From: Paracoccaceae bacterium | Lineage (GTDB): Bacteria > Pseudomonadota > Alphaproteobacteria > Rhodobacterales > Rhodobacteraceae | Reading direction: 5' to 3' | Length of the DNA: 61,385 nucleotides | Assembly (NCBI GenBank): GCA_018607905.1 | Contig: JABBAP010000015.1 | Span: forward strand, 1-61,385 | Made by a program: the position numbers and the translations under genes | The notes under the pieces: model-generated | Seen by the model: the letters and a program-made list of their open reading frames with translations, nothing else | What the model was told of the DNA's origin: nothing | Databases searched by the model: none | Part shown: positions 1 through 7,686 of the stretch, piece after piece | How positions within the stretch are numbered: the stretch's first letter is position 1 | Layout: the number at the start of each line of letters is the position of its first letter

Positions 1-2
1 TG

Positions 3-1025
3 CATATTGATATCGTCGATTATCCTGGCGAATGGCTGCTGGATTTACCGCTGATGGAACAGAGTTTTGCGCAGTGGTCGCAAGGCGCGATTGCGTTGGC
101 GCGCGGGCCAGCGCGGATTGAAATGGCAACGGAGTGGTTGGCGTTGTTGGACGGCGCGGATGGCACCGATGCGTTGGACGAGGCGCAGGCGCAAGCGTTG
201 GCGGCGGCCTTTACGGATTATTTGCAGGCGTGTCGCGCGGCGGGATTATCGGCCTGTGCGCCGGGGCGGTTTTTGATGCCCGGGGATTTGGCGGGTTCGC
301 CTGCGTTGACGTTTTCACCGTTGAAAGAGGGCGATGCGCCGCGCAGATCGTTGGCGCGTGAAATGGCGCGGCGGTTTGAGGCGTATAAATCACAAGTCGT
401 GTATCCGTTTTTTCGCGATCATTTTTCGCGCATTGATCGCCAAGTTGTGTTGGTTGATGCGCTGGGGGCAATTCATTCGGGGCCACAAGCGGTGGGGGAT
501 TTGCGCGATGCTTTGGCCGAGATTATGGGGTGCTTTAAGGCGGGGCAGAACGGCTGGTTTTCGGCGTTGCGCGGGAAATCGGTAGAGAGGGTTTTGTTCG
601 CGGCAACAAAGGCGGATCATTTGCATCAAAACCAGCATCAAGCGTTGACCCACATCATGGGCGCGTTGGTGCGATCTGCGCGCAGTAAAGCGGAATATCA
701 AGGGGCGCGTACGGATGCGATGGCGATTGCGTCATTGCGGGCGACGACGGAAGAAACGCGAAAGCATGAGGGTGAGAGTTTGGATTTGGTGCGGGGGCGA
801 TCGCTGGAAACGGGTAAGCAGGTTGCGATGTTTGCAGGCGCGTTGCCTGATGATCCGTCGGTGTTGTTGAAACCTGCGGAGGCGGATCAGCAGGGCTGGC
901 TTGATGGGGAATACGCGGTGATGGGGTTTGCGCCTGCGGAGGTTTCGATCAAGGCTGGGGATGGGCCGCCCCATATTCGATTGGACCGCGCGGCGGAGTT
1001 TTTGATCGGGGATCGGTTGGGATGA
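3..1025 (+). CDS. ycjX: YcjX-family (DUF463) P-loop NTPase, 5'-truncated by the window edge
   Basis: The frame is open from position 3 with no start codon, so the N-terminal part, including the P-loop, lies outside the window; about 340 residues are visible. The first residues read HIDIVDYPGEWLLDL, the Walker-B-like segment typical of the YcjX/DUF463 family, and this is the main reason for the call. The family comprises predicted ATP/GTP-binding proteins associated with envelope stress; the biochemical role is not established. The stop overlaps the start of ycjF (ATGA at 1022-1025), so the two are translationally coupled, as they are in many proteobacteria. The first ATG inside the window (54) is internal and should not be taken as the start. 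Confidence 0.9.
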   Translation, partial: HIDIVDYPGEWLLDLPLMEQSFAQWSQGAIALARGPARIEMATEWLALLDGADGTDALDEAQAQALAAAFTDYLQACRAAGLSACAPGRFLMPGDLAGSPALTFSPLKEGDAPRRSLAREMARRFEAYKSQVVYPFFRDHFSRIDRQVVLVDALGAIHSGPQAVGDLRDALAEIMGCFKAGQNGWFSALRGKSVERVLFAATKADHLHQNQHQALTHIMGALVRSARSKAEYQGARTDAMAIASLRATTEETRKHEGESLDLVRGRSLETGKQVAMFAGALPDDPSVLLKPAEADQQGWLDGEYAVMGFAPAEVSIKAGDGPPHIRLDRAAEFLIGDRLG

Positions 1026-2008
1026 GCAAGAAACCTGTGGTGATAGAATTAGACGCGAGCGAACCTGTGCCAACGCCAGCGGAGGCACCTGTGGTGGTGA
1101 CTGAGGTACACGCGCCTGCGTTGGAGCATGGATTGCGATTTGCGGCTGCGCGTCGTGGGTTTGGGATTGGGCGGCTGTTTTGGAGCGCTGTTTTCGGGTT
1201 GATCACGTTCATGATTGGTGTGTTCGTCTGGGATTTTGCCGCTGAAATGTTGGCGCGTAATATCTGGCTGGGGCGCGGGGCGCTGGGCCTGTTGGGGTTG
1301 GTGACGGTGGCGTTGCTGGTAATGGCAGCGCGCGAGTTGGCGACGTTATCGCGTCTCAAACGGATTGATGGGCTGCGCGGCGATGCGGAGGCGGTTTTGC
1401 GCGACGGCGACATGGCGAAGGCTAAGGTGTTTCAAGGGCGATTGGCGGGCCTGTATCGTGGGCGGGCCGATCTGCGCTGGGCATTGGCCGAGGTCGAGGC
1501 AAGGCAAAACGATGTGTTCGATGCGAGCGCGGTTTTGCAGCTGAACGAGACGCAAATCATGCGGGCGCTCGATGAACAGGCGCAAAGGTGCATTGAAAAT
1601 GCAGCGCGACAAGTCGCGACGGCGACGGCCTTGGTGCCGTTGGCGTTGGCGGATGTTGTGGTGGCGCTGACAGCGAACCTGCGGATGATCCGACAGATTG
1701 CACAAATTTACGGTGGGCGGTCTGGCACGTTTGGCGCGTGGCGTTTGACCAAGGCCGTGGCTGCGCATTTGGTGGCGACAGGCGCAGTGGCGATTGGCGA
1801 TGATCTGATTGGATCGGTTGCGGGCGGCGGTGTTTTGTCCAAAATCTCGCGTCGATTTGGTGAGGGTGTAATTAACGGCGCGTTGACCGCGCGGGTTGGT
1901 GTCGCCGCGATGGAAGTGTGCAGACCGATGCCGTTTGTGAGCGAGGATAAGCCGCGTGTGACGGGGATTATTAAGCGCAGTTTGACCGGGCTTTTCGGAA
2001 AATCTTAG
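1022..2008 (+). CDS. ycjF: YcjF / TIGR01620-type inner membrane protein (DUF697)
   Basis: A 328-residue protein with an acidic, proline-rich N-terminal tail, two predicted membrane helices at roughly residues 52-70 and 86-103, and a C-terminal DUF697-like part rich in small residues (around 200-300). The size, the membrane pair followed by a DUF697 region, and coupling to ycjX all fit the TIGR01620 family. Its function is unknown; in enterobacteria ycjX and ycjF sit beside the phage-shock-protein genes, but no psp gene is visible here. The stop codon TAG shares bases with the TAA of the leftward hemoglobin gene (TTAG at 2005-2008), so no terminator fits between the two convergent genes. Confidence 0.88.
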   Translation: MSKKPVVIELDASEPVPTPAEAPVVVTEVHAPALEHGLRFAAARRGFGIGRLFWSAVFGLITFMIGVFVWDFAAEMLARNIWLGRGALGLLGLVTVALLVMAARELATLSRLKRIDGLRGDAEAVLRDGDMAKAKVFQGRLAGLYRGRADLRWALAEVEARQNDVFDASAVLQLNETQIMRALDEQAQRCIENAARQVATATALVPLALADVVVALTANLRMIRQIAQIYGGRSGTFGAWRLTKAVAAHLVATGAVAIGDDLIGSVAGGGVLSKISRRFGEGVINGALTARVGVAAMEVCRPMPFVSEDKPRVTGIIKRSLTGLFGKS

Positions 2009-2427
2009 CGCAGGATCGGCGGGCCAGAGGTTTCGCGTGCGGATTCGACACCGAAACGCAGGCCACGGCCAATACGGTGCGCGAGGGTGGACCATTGCAG
2101 CGCGAGGTCGCTGGGCAGTTCGTCTGATAGGGTTTGATCAAACAGGGCGAGCCAGTTGGTGAACATGCTCGGTTCAATCGCTGATATTCCAGAGTGGACG
2201 AGCATCGGATTGCCGTCATAGCTACGCTCGTGGAGGATCGCGTTGGCCCAGAAGTTGGCGATTTTTGCTTCATGGACGCGCCAGATTTCGGGGTCGTTTG
2301 ACAGGATGCCGATGAACAAGGGGCCGAGCGTTTTATCAACGCGAACGCGGGCATAAAAATGTTTCACGACAGTTTCGATTTGCCTACGCGTGAGGGGGAT
2401 ACGCGGTGGCAGAGCGTGGGTGTTCAA
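2005..2427 (-). CDS. Group III truncated hemoglobin (TTG start)
   Basis: A 140-residue protein reading from a TTG at 2427, which overlaps the TGA of the upstream 51-aa gene (TTGA), so translation is probably coupled. A longer open frame runs upstream to 2631 but crosses that small gene and does not resemble globin. Features of group III truncated globins are visible: FYARVR with the B10 tyrosine near residue 26, the LGPLF turn, KIANFWA in the E-helix region, and YDGNPMLVH, whose histidine matches the F8 heme ligand of Campylobacter Ctb. Family members bind heme and oxygen/NO and are linked to nitrosative or microaerobic stress. The operator-like palindrome upstream of the pair fits this. The exact start is inferred, since no ATG or good ribosome site is present. 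Confidence 0.85.
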   Translation of the reverse strand: MNTHALPPRIPLTRRQIETVVKHFYARVRVDKTLGPLFIGILSNDPEIWRVHEAKIANFWANAILHERSYDGNPMLVHSGISAIEPSMFTNWLALFDQTLSDELPSDLALQWSTLAHRIGRGLRFGVESARETSGPPILR

Positions 2428-2579
2428 TTCGTAAACCAGACGATGATCAGGCCGACTGGCAGCCAGAATAACATGTTGAAAAACGAGCGGAGCAGGCCAA
2501 GTTCGCCTTTGGGATCGACGTCGAAGAACTCGCACATTTTTGTGCCAGGCCACAGGATTGCGTCTGCAATTTTTTCCAT
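2424..2579 (-). CDS. 51-aa small membrane protein coupled to the truncated hemoglobin
   Basis: A short gene starting at ATG 2579, with AAAGGA about 10 bases upstream, and ending in TGA at 2424-2426. The protein begins MEKIADAILWPGTKMCEFF, has a charged middle (DVDPKGELG) and ends in one hydrophobic helix (FNMLFWLPVGLIIVWF) that almost reaches the C-terminus. It is therefore a single-pass membrane protein with the bulk of its N-terminus on one face. It directly precedes the hemoglobin gene and overlaps its TTG start. I do not recognise a family. The operon position suggests a partner or membrane anchor of the globin, which is inference. Its length, ribosome site and coupling argue that it is real. 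Confidence 0.75.
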   Translation of the reverse strand: MEKIADAILWPGTKMCEFFDVDPKGELGLLRSFFNMLFWLPVGLIIVWFTN

Positions 2580-2615
2580 GAGGTGATTCCTTTAATAAAC
2601 ATTTAGGATACCTAT

Positions 2616-2644
2616 TTAATATGATTTTCAATTACGCATTTCAA
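2616..2644 (-). promoter_or_regulatory. Sigma-70-type promoter of the 51-aa protein / hemoglobin unit
   Basis: Read leftward, TTGAAA (2639-2644) and TATTAA (2616-2621) are separated by exactly 17 bases, a good housekeeping promoter in a notably A+T-rich gap. Transcription would begin near 2609, about 30 bases before the ATG at 2579. The -35 box lies inside the palindrome at 2636-2648, so a protein bound there would block it. Confidence 0.65.
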
Positions 2645-2648
2645 ATGC
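2636..2648. promoter_or_regulatory. Perfect palindrome GCATTTCAAATGC overlapping the -35 box; NsrR-like operator
   Basis: The 13-base palindrome GCATTT-N-AAATGC coincides with the -35 element of the hemoglobin promoter. It matches the inner core CATTTnAAATG of the operator described for the nitric-oxide-sensing Rrf2-family repressor NsrR; the outer flanks match only partly. A second small dyad, TAGG-ATA-CCTA, lies at 2604-2614 around the expected transcription start. Assignment to NsrR rests on motif resemblance and the globin gene downstream. Confidence 0.5.
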
Positions 2649-2682
2649 TAATAATGTCGCAGGTAATTGAAGGCCGCGCGAT

Positions 2683-3876
2683 CTAGGGTTTGCGCGCAGT
2701 TTTCGCGAGCGGACCGATGGAGGTGAGTTCGCCGCTGACCATTTTTTGCAAGATTGTGCGCACGACTGGCAGGTCGCTGACCGGGGCGAGCAGATAGTCG
2801 CGCAGGATTGGGAGGATCGTGCTGTCGGATTGGTAGAACGGTGTGAAAGCGCGGCTCATCAGTTGGTAAATGCGGACGTGCCAACGGCGCATTTGGGCGT
2901 AATCGGACAGCGCCATTTCGACGGTTTTGTGGCGGAGCGATTGCGCCAGTGCCATTGCGTCGAGCAGGGCCATGTTCGCACCTTGGCCGAGTTGTGGGCT
3001 GGTGCGGTGGGCGGCGTCACCGATGTAGGCGAGCCGATCTTCGGTTGGGTTGCGCAGGGTGCCGTGGCTGTATTTCGCCATTGTTAGGTCGGCGTGGTCG
3101 GTCAGCAGTTCGGCGTAGGGGGCAAAGCTGGGCCAGAGGGTTGCGGCGTCGGACTGCCAATCGGCAAAGGGCGCATTGCGCCATTCGTCAAAGTCATCGC
3201 GCGGCAAAGACCAGAACAGGGCGGTTTTGTGTTTTGGGTCGTTGGGGAGGAAGCCGACGGGTAAGATGCCGACCATCGTGGAGGCTTTGCGATAGCATTG
3301 CGCGAGGGTGTTTTTCGGCTTGGTTGGCGTGTCGACGATGCCCCAAAGTGCGCCGTAACTGAGCGGGATTGGTTGCATCGGGGAAAGTGGGGAATCAACG
3401 CCGCTGCCGTCGATGACCAGATCAAAAAGGCCGAGTTTTCGTTCATGGCTAAGGAGGAGGCGGCCTGCTGGCAGGTTTTGCGTGGCGGTGATCGGGGTGG
3501 AGGACACGATTGTGGCGCCAGCAGTTTTTGCGGCGTGATGGACGCAATCAAACAGGCTGGCGCGATGCATGGCGAGGCCGAAACGTTCGTGTTTGGTGCC
3601 GTCGTAGGTGACGTTGAGGACTTTGCGCCCTGATTTGGATTCGATGCCGATCATGTCGTGGATTTTGTTGCCGTAGTTCAGGGCGCGTTCGCCAACGCCA
3701 AGGGCATCAAGAACCATCAGGCCGATGGGTTGCATCACGAGGCCAGAGCCGACGGGGGCGGGGGCATCGAATTGATCGTAAACGGTGACGGTGTGGCCAT
3801 CGCGTGCAAGGAAAGCGGCGGCCGCGAGCCCGCCAATGCCTGCGCCCGCGACGGCGATTTTGTATTTTGAAGTCAT
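2683..3876 (-). CDS. FAD-dependent aromatic-hydroxylase-type monooxygenase
   Basis: The start was placed at ATG 3876 (MTSKYKIAVAGAGIGGLAA), giving 397 residues; the open frame extends upstream but without family resemblance. The N-terminal GAGIGG dinucleotide-binding motif (about residues 10-15) and the late GDAAHRTSPQLGQGAN motif (about 285-300), which binds FAD ribityl phosphate, identify a PHBH-fold flavin monooxygenase. The middle DG motif is altered: DGSGVDSPLS lacks the usual arginine. The family hydroxylates aromatic or polyketide-like substrates using NAD(P)H and oxygen; the substrate here is unknown. It stands alone, divergent from ileS over a 224-base gap. The altered DG motif could mean unusual NAD(P)H handling or a related oxidoreductase reaction. 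Confidence 0.82.
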   Translation of the reverse strand: MTSKYKIAVAGAGIGGLAAAAFLARDGHTVTVYDQFDAPAPVGSGLVMQPIGLMVLDALGVGERALNYGNKIHDMIGIESKSGRKVLNVTYDGTKHERFGLAMHRASLFDCVHHAAKTAGATIVSSTPITATQNLPAGRLLLSHERKLGLFDLVIDGSGVDSPLSPMQPIPLSYGALWGIVDTPTKPKNTLAQCYRKASTMVGILPVGFLPNDPKHKTALFWSLPRDDFDEWRNAPFADWQSDAATLWPSFAPYAELLTDHADLTMAKYSHGTLRNPTEDRLAYIGDAAHRTSPQLGQGANMALLDAMALAQSLRHKTVEMALSDYAQMRRWHVRIYQLMSRAFTPFYQSDSTILPILRDYLLAPVSDLPVVRTILQKMVSGELTSIGPLAKTARKP

Positions 3877-4011
3877 GGAGATTTTGTAACGTGTTTGGGC
3901 CTGTTTGTAACGCCCCGCTTTGTCGCATTTCATTGGCTGGACGAGGGCGGGTTGCGCAGCTATAACGCCCCTTATGGAACAAATATTCGGCATTATCATT
4001 CGAATTATTAC

Positions 4012-4040
4012 CCCGGCGCTCTGAGAGTTGAGACGCCGGG
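4012..4040 (+). other. Stem-loop in the ileS leader
   Basis: CCCGGCG (4012-4018) and CGCCGGG (4034-4040) form a 7-bp stem with a 15-base loop that can pair further through a bulge (TCT with AGA). It lies 60 bases before the ileS start, in the gap between ileS and the divergent monooxygenase. No U-run follows, so it does not look like a simple terminator. The rest of 3877-4100 shows only an A+T-rich stretch around 3975-4010 suitable for promoters. Confidence 0.4.
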
Positions 4041-4100
4041 ACAAGGCGTTTGAAACCTGCGCCGCCCCTTCTGACATTATGACAAGACGGAGCCACGAAA

Positions 4101-7088
4101 ATGTGTGCCGATACCCCTGAATACAAAGATACGTTGAACCTGCCGAAAACCGATTTCCCGATGCGGGCGGGATTGCCAACACGCGAGCCTGTTTGGCTGG
4201 AGCGCTGGGCGAAACAAGATATTTACCACAAACAACGGGCCGAGGCGGGTGATCGCACGCCGTTTATCCTGCATGACGGGCCTCCGTATGCGAATGGTAA
4301 TTTGCACATCGGTCACGCGCTGAACAAAATCCTGAAGGATTTTATCGTGCGCAGCCAGCAGATGATGGGCAAAGACGCGCGTTACGTTCCCGGTTGGGAT
4401 TGCCACGGTCTGCCGATTGAGTGGAAAATCGAGGAGCAGTATCGCAAGAAGGGCAAGAATAAAGACGACGTGCCTGTGATCGAGCTACGTCAGGAATGCC
4501 GCAAATTTGCCGAAGGCTGGATCGACATTCAGCGCGAAGAGTTCAAGCGTTTGGGTGTTCAGGGCAACTGGGAAGACCCGTATCTGACGATGAATTTCAG
4601 CTCTGAGGCGGTGATTGCCGAGGAGTTTATGAAGTTCGTGATGAACGGTGCCCTGTATCAGGGATCAAAGCCTGTGATGTGGTCGCCGATTGAACAAACC
4701 GCATTGGCTGAGGCTGAGGTGGAGTATCACGACAAGGACAGTTTCACGGTTTGGGTGAAGTTTAAGGTAGCGAATGCCCCAAAGTTTGAAGAAATTGATG
4801 ATGTAAACAAGGAAGCTTTCAAATGGGGCGTGGATCCAACCGATACACGTCCGCTGTTCACAGATATCCGAGATGCTTATGTAGTCATCTGGACCACAAC
4901 GCCTTGGACCATTCCGTCGAACAAAGCAGTGGTTTACGGTGAGGACATTTCATACGGTCTGTACACGGTAACAGGCACACCAGAAGAATCTTGGGTTACT
5001 GTCGGGGACACATTTGTGTTGGCTGACAACTTGGCTGCAGATGTAATGAGACGCGCACGACTTGAGGAAGATAGTTATTCTCGTGTTCGTTCCGTAACCA
5101 GTGGCGAATTGAAAGGCCTAACCCTAAAACACCCGTTGGCTGGAGCCGAGGATGGCAACGGCGAGTGGGATGACGTTCGTGATTTCCGCGCGGCGGAGTT
5201 TGTGACCGATACAGAAGGCACAGGCTTTGTGCATTGTGCGCCGTCCCACGGGATGGAGGAGTATGAGCTGTACCGCGATCTGAACATGCTGGAGCAGGTC
5301 ATCACCTACAATGTGATGGACGACGGATCGTTCCGCAAAGACCTGCCGTTCTTTGGTGGGAAGTACATTCTGAACCGCAAGGGCGGCGAGGGCGACGCGA
5401 ATAAAGCGGTGATTGATAAGCTGGTTGAGGTTGGCGGGTTGCTGGCACGCGGCAAGATCAAGCACAGCTATCCGCATTCTTGGCGGTCCAAAGCGCCAGT
5501 GATTTATCGCAACACGCCGCAATGGTTTGCCGCGATTGATAAGCCGATTGGCGGCAATGACACCTATGGCAAAACGATCCGCGAGCGGGCGTTGAATTCC
5601 ATTGATCAGCTGGTGAAATGGACCCCTGTGACGGGGCGCAACCGGTTGTATTCGATGATCGAAGCGCGTCCTGATTGGGTGTTGTCACGCCAGCGGGCGT
5701 GGGGTGTGCCGCTGACGTGTTTCACGCGTAAAGGATTGCTGCCGACAGATGCGGATTACATTCTGCGCGATGATACCGTGAACGCACGGATTGCCGACGC
5801 GTTCCGCGCTGAGGGTGCGGATTGTTGGTATGAAGACGGCGCGAAGGCGCGGTTCTTTGGCGATGATTTTGATCATGATGAGTGGGATCAGGTGTTCGAC
5901 ATTCTGGACGTTTGGTTTGATTCTGGATCGACGCATTCGTTTGTTGTGCGCGACCGCCCTGATGGATCGCCTGACGGGATCGCGGATGTGTATTTGGAAG
6001 GCACGGACCAGCATCGTGGTTGGTTCCATTCGTCGATGTTGCAGGCCTGTGGCACCAAGGGGCGCGCGCCGTATAAGGCGGTTGTGACGCACGGATTTAC
6101 GCTCGATGAAAAGGGCATGAAGATGTCCAAGTCCATCGGCAACACGATTGTGCCTGAGACAATTGTAAAGCAATACGGCGCGGATATTCTGCGGCTTTGG
6201 GTGGCGCAAACTGACTTTACCGCGGATCAGCGGATTGGGCAGGAAATTCTGAAAGGCGTGGCGGATAGCTATCGTCGCTTGCGCAATACGATGCGGTTTA
6301 TGCTGGGGAACCTAGACGGGTTCACGGATGCAGAGCGCGTTGATCCATCCGAGATGCCAGAGTTGGAGCGTTGGGTGTTGCATCGTTTGGCTGAGTTGGA
6401 TGTGGCAGTGCGCGACGGGTACAACACCTATGATTTCCAAGGTGTTTTGCAGCAATTGTTCCAGTTTACCACCGTGGATCTGTCGGCGGTCTATTTCGAT
6501 ATCCGCAAGGATGTTTTGTACTGTGACGGGGACGATAGCCTTGCGCGGCGTTCGGCGCGGACGGTTTTGGATATCTTGTTTGATCGCTTAACCGCATGGC
6601 TTGCGCCGATGTTGGTGTTCACGATGGAGGACGTTTGGTTAGAGCGGCATCCGGGTGAGGATAGTTCTGTGCATTTGCGGGACTTTCCTGAAACGCCAGC
6701 GGCTTGGCGCGATGAAGCGTTGGCGGCGAAGTGGGATGCGATCCGCAAAGTGCGCCGTGTTGTGACGGGTGCGATTGAAGTGCAGCGCCGTGACAAGGTG
6801 ATCGGTGCATCGCTGGAGGCCGCGCCGAGTGTTTATGTGGCGGATGCAGATGTTTTGGCGATGCTCGAGTCTGTGCCGTTTGACGATATTTGTATCACGT
6901 CTGGGATTTCTTTGTCGGGCGATGCCGCACCTACAGGCGCGTTCACGATGCCAGATACGGACGGCGTTGCGGTGGTGTTTGCCACAGCCGACGGCGACAA
7001 ATGTTTGCGCTGCTGGAAAATCCTGCCCGATGTTGGCACACACAGCCATGAAGGTGTTTGTGGACGCTGTGAAGACGCGCTGGGTTAA
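4101..7088 (+). CDS. ileS: Isoleucyl-tRNA synthetase
   Basis: A 995-residue class I synthetase that charges tRNA-Ile. Visible signatures are the HIGH motif (YANGNLHIGHALNK, near residue 65), the CP1 editing domain with TTTPWTIPSN and GTGFVHCAPSHG (near 270 and 375), the catalytic-loop motif MKMSKSIGN (near 675), and a C-terminal zinc-binding knuckle with paired cysteines (CLRCWK, CGRC). A GGAG precedes the ATG at 4101. Bases about 4755-5150, the first half of the editing domain, use clearly different codons from the rest of the gene (several GTA, plus CTA, AGA and CGA) and include a stretch around residues 220-250 that I do not recognise from typical homologues. A strong terminator follows at 7115. 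Confidence 0.97.
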   Translation: MCADTPEYKDTLNLPKTDFPMRAGLPTREPVWLERWAKQDIYHKQRAEAGDRTPFILHDGPPYANGNLHIGHALNKILKDFIVRSQQMMGKDARYVPGWDCHGLPIEWKIEEQYRKKGKNKDDVPVIELRQECRKFAEGWIDIQREEFKRLGVQGNWEDPYLTMNFSSEAVIAEEFMKFVMNGALYQGSKPVMWSPIEQTALAEAEVEYHDKDSFTVWVKFKVANAPKFEEIDDVNKEAFKWGVDPTDTRPLFTDIRDAYVVIWTTTPWTIPSNKAVVYGEDISYGLYTVTGTPEESWVTVGDTFVLADNLAADVMRRARLEEDSYSRVRSVTSGELKGLTLKHPLAGAEDGNGEWDDVRDFRAAEFVTDTEGTGFVHCAPSHGMEEYELYRDLNMLEQVITYNVMDDGSFRKDLPFFGGKYILNRKGGEGDANKAVIDKLVEVGGLLARGKIKHSYPHSWRSKAPVIYRNTPQWFAAIDKPIGGNDTYGKTIRERALNSIDQLVKWTPVTGRNRLYSMIEARPDWVLSRQRAWGVPLTCFTRKGLLPTDADYILRDDTVNARIADAFRAEGADCWYEDGAKARFFGDDFDHDEWDQVFDILDVWFDSGSTHSFVVRDRPDGSPDGIADVYLEGTDQHRGWFHSSMLQACGTKGRAPYKAVVTHGFTLDEKGMKMSKSIGNTIVPETIVKQYGADILRLWVAQTDFTADQRIGQEILKGVADSYRRLRNTMRFMLGNLDGFTDAERVDPSEMPELERWVLHRLAELDVAVRDGYNTYDFQGVLQQLFQFTTVDLSAVYFDIRKDVLYCDGDDSLARRSARTVLDILFDRLTAWLAPMLVFTMEDVWLERHPGEDSSVHLRDFPETPAAWRDEALAAKWDAIRKVRRVVTGAIEVQRRDKVIGASLEAAPSVYVADADVLAMLESVPFDDICITSGISLSGDAAPTGAFTMPDTDGVAVVFATADGDKCLRCWKILPDVGTHSHEGVCGRCEDALG

Positions 7089-7114
7089 ATCAGCGTTTCA
7101 TTTTGAAAGATTTT

Positions 7115-7140
7115 AGGGCCCTTCGGGGCCCTTTTTCTTT
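7115..7140 (+). terminator. Intrinsic terminator of ileS
   Basis: A perfect 7-bp stem AGGGCCC / GGGCCCT closes a TTCG tetraloop and is followed by TTTTTCTTT. It sits 26 bases after the ileS stop. Confidence 0.85.
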
Positions 7141-7167
7141 GAGTATTTTTGGACAAAAGAAATTGGG
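7141..7167 (+). repeat. 3'-end tail motif, copy 1
   Basis: GAGTATTTTTGG followed by ACAAAAGAAATTGGG, lying between the ileS terminator and the leftward DUF1643 gene. Three more relatives occur at 10659, 34055 and 47013, always just past the end of a rightward gene. Confidence 0.5.
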
Positions 7168-7686
7168 TTAGCGCCAGATTTCTGGCTGCACGGAATAGCT
7201 GATGTAGAGGGGGTGTTTGGGGTGGCCTGCTTTGGAGAGGCCGAGGTGGTACAGCGGTTTGGGTTGGGCGCGGAGCACTGTTTCCATTTCTGGGCCGCGA
7301 TTTTTGTGTTCGCCGTGTGTGCCCCATGCGCAGATGATTGTGTCTGCGATTTTGGCGGCGTTTAGGATTGCTGCGTCATTTTCAGGGCCTGTTGGGTCCG
7401 TTTGGGCGCGCATCACGCGTGGATCGGTGGCGCGGTAGGCGAAGATGTTGGTGACGGTAAAGGCAGCAAAGCCGAGGGCGCGGGCGCGGCGTTCGCAGCG
7501 TTCGACGGTGGGGTCGTTTTGAACCTCGGTCGCTTTGGACGGGTTGAGCATGATGAACAGGGCGTGTTTGCCCTGCTTGCCCCCCGATTTACCCCATGTT
7601 CGGGTCAGCGTGTAGCGGTAGTTTTCGCAATCCGAATAGGTGGCGGTGCTGGCCGCGTCGCCTTTTTGAAACGTGCGTTCAATCAT
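7168..7686 (-). CDS. DUF1643 domain protein
   Basis: A 172-residue cytoplasmic protein from ATG 7686. The conserved pattern [21 protein letters not shown] near residue 40, [11 protein letters not shown] near 80 and CAWGTHG near 120 is that of DUF1643, a family of unknown biochemical role that occurs scattered in bacteria and sometimes near defence or phage genes. Here it is the last gene of the leftward rbfA / DUF2233 / truB block and overlaps the end of truB by eight bases, so it is probably co-transcribed and coupled. Nothing in the local context suggests a defence function. Confidence 0.85.
   Translation of the reverse strand: MIERTFQKGDAASTATYSDCENYRYTLTRTWGKSGGKQGKHALFIMLNPSKATEVQNDPTVERCERRARALGFAAFTVTNIFAYRATDPRVMRAQTDPTGPENDAAILNAAKIADTIICAWGTHGEHKNRGPEMETVLRAQPKPLYHLGLSKAGHPKHPLYISYSVQPEIWR

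Noticed and set aside
1346-2095. A 249-codon open frame antisense to ycjF
   Set aside because: Arg/His/Gln-rich shadow; ycjF is supported by family features and coupling to ycjX.
2428-2631. N-terminal extension of the hemoglobin to position 2631
   Set aside because: It reads through the 51-aa gene in another frame and has no globin similarity; the TTG at 2427 fits the normal length.
3877-4100. T-box or other amino-acid riboswitch before ileS
   Set aside because: No T-box sequence, specifier structure or antiterminator; only one simple stem.
7168-7686. DUF1643 gene as a marker of a defence island
   Set aside because: The neighbours are translation genes in a coupled operon and no nuclease, integrase or toxin is near.
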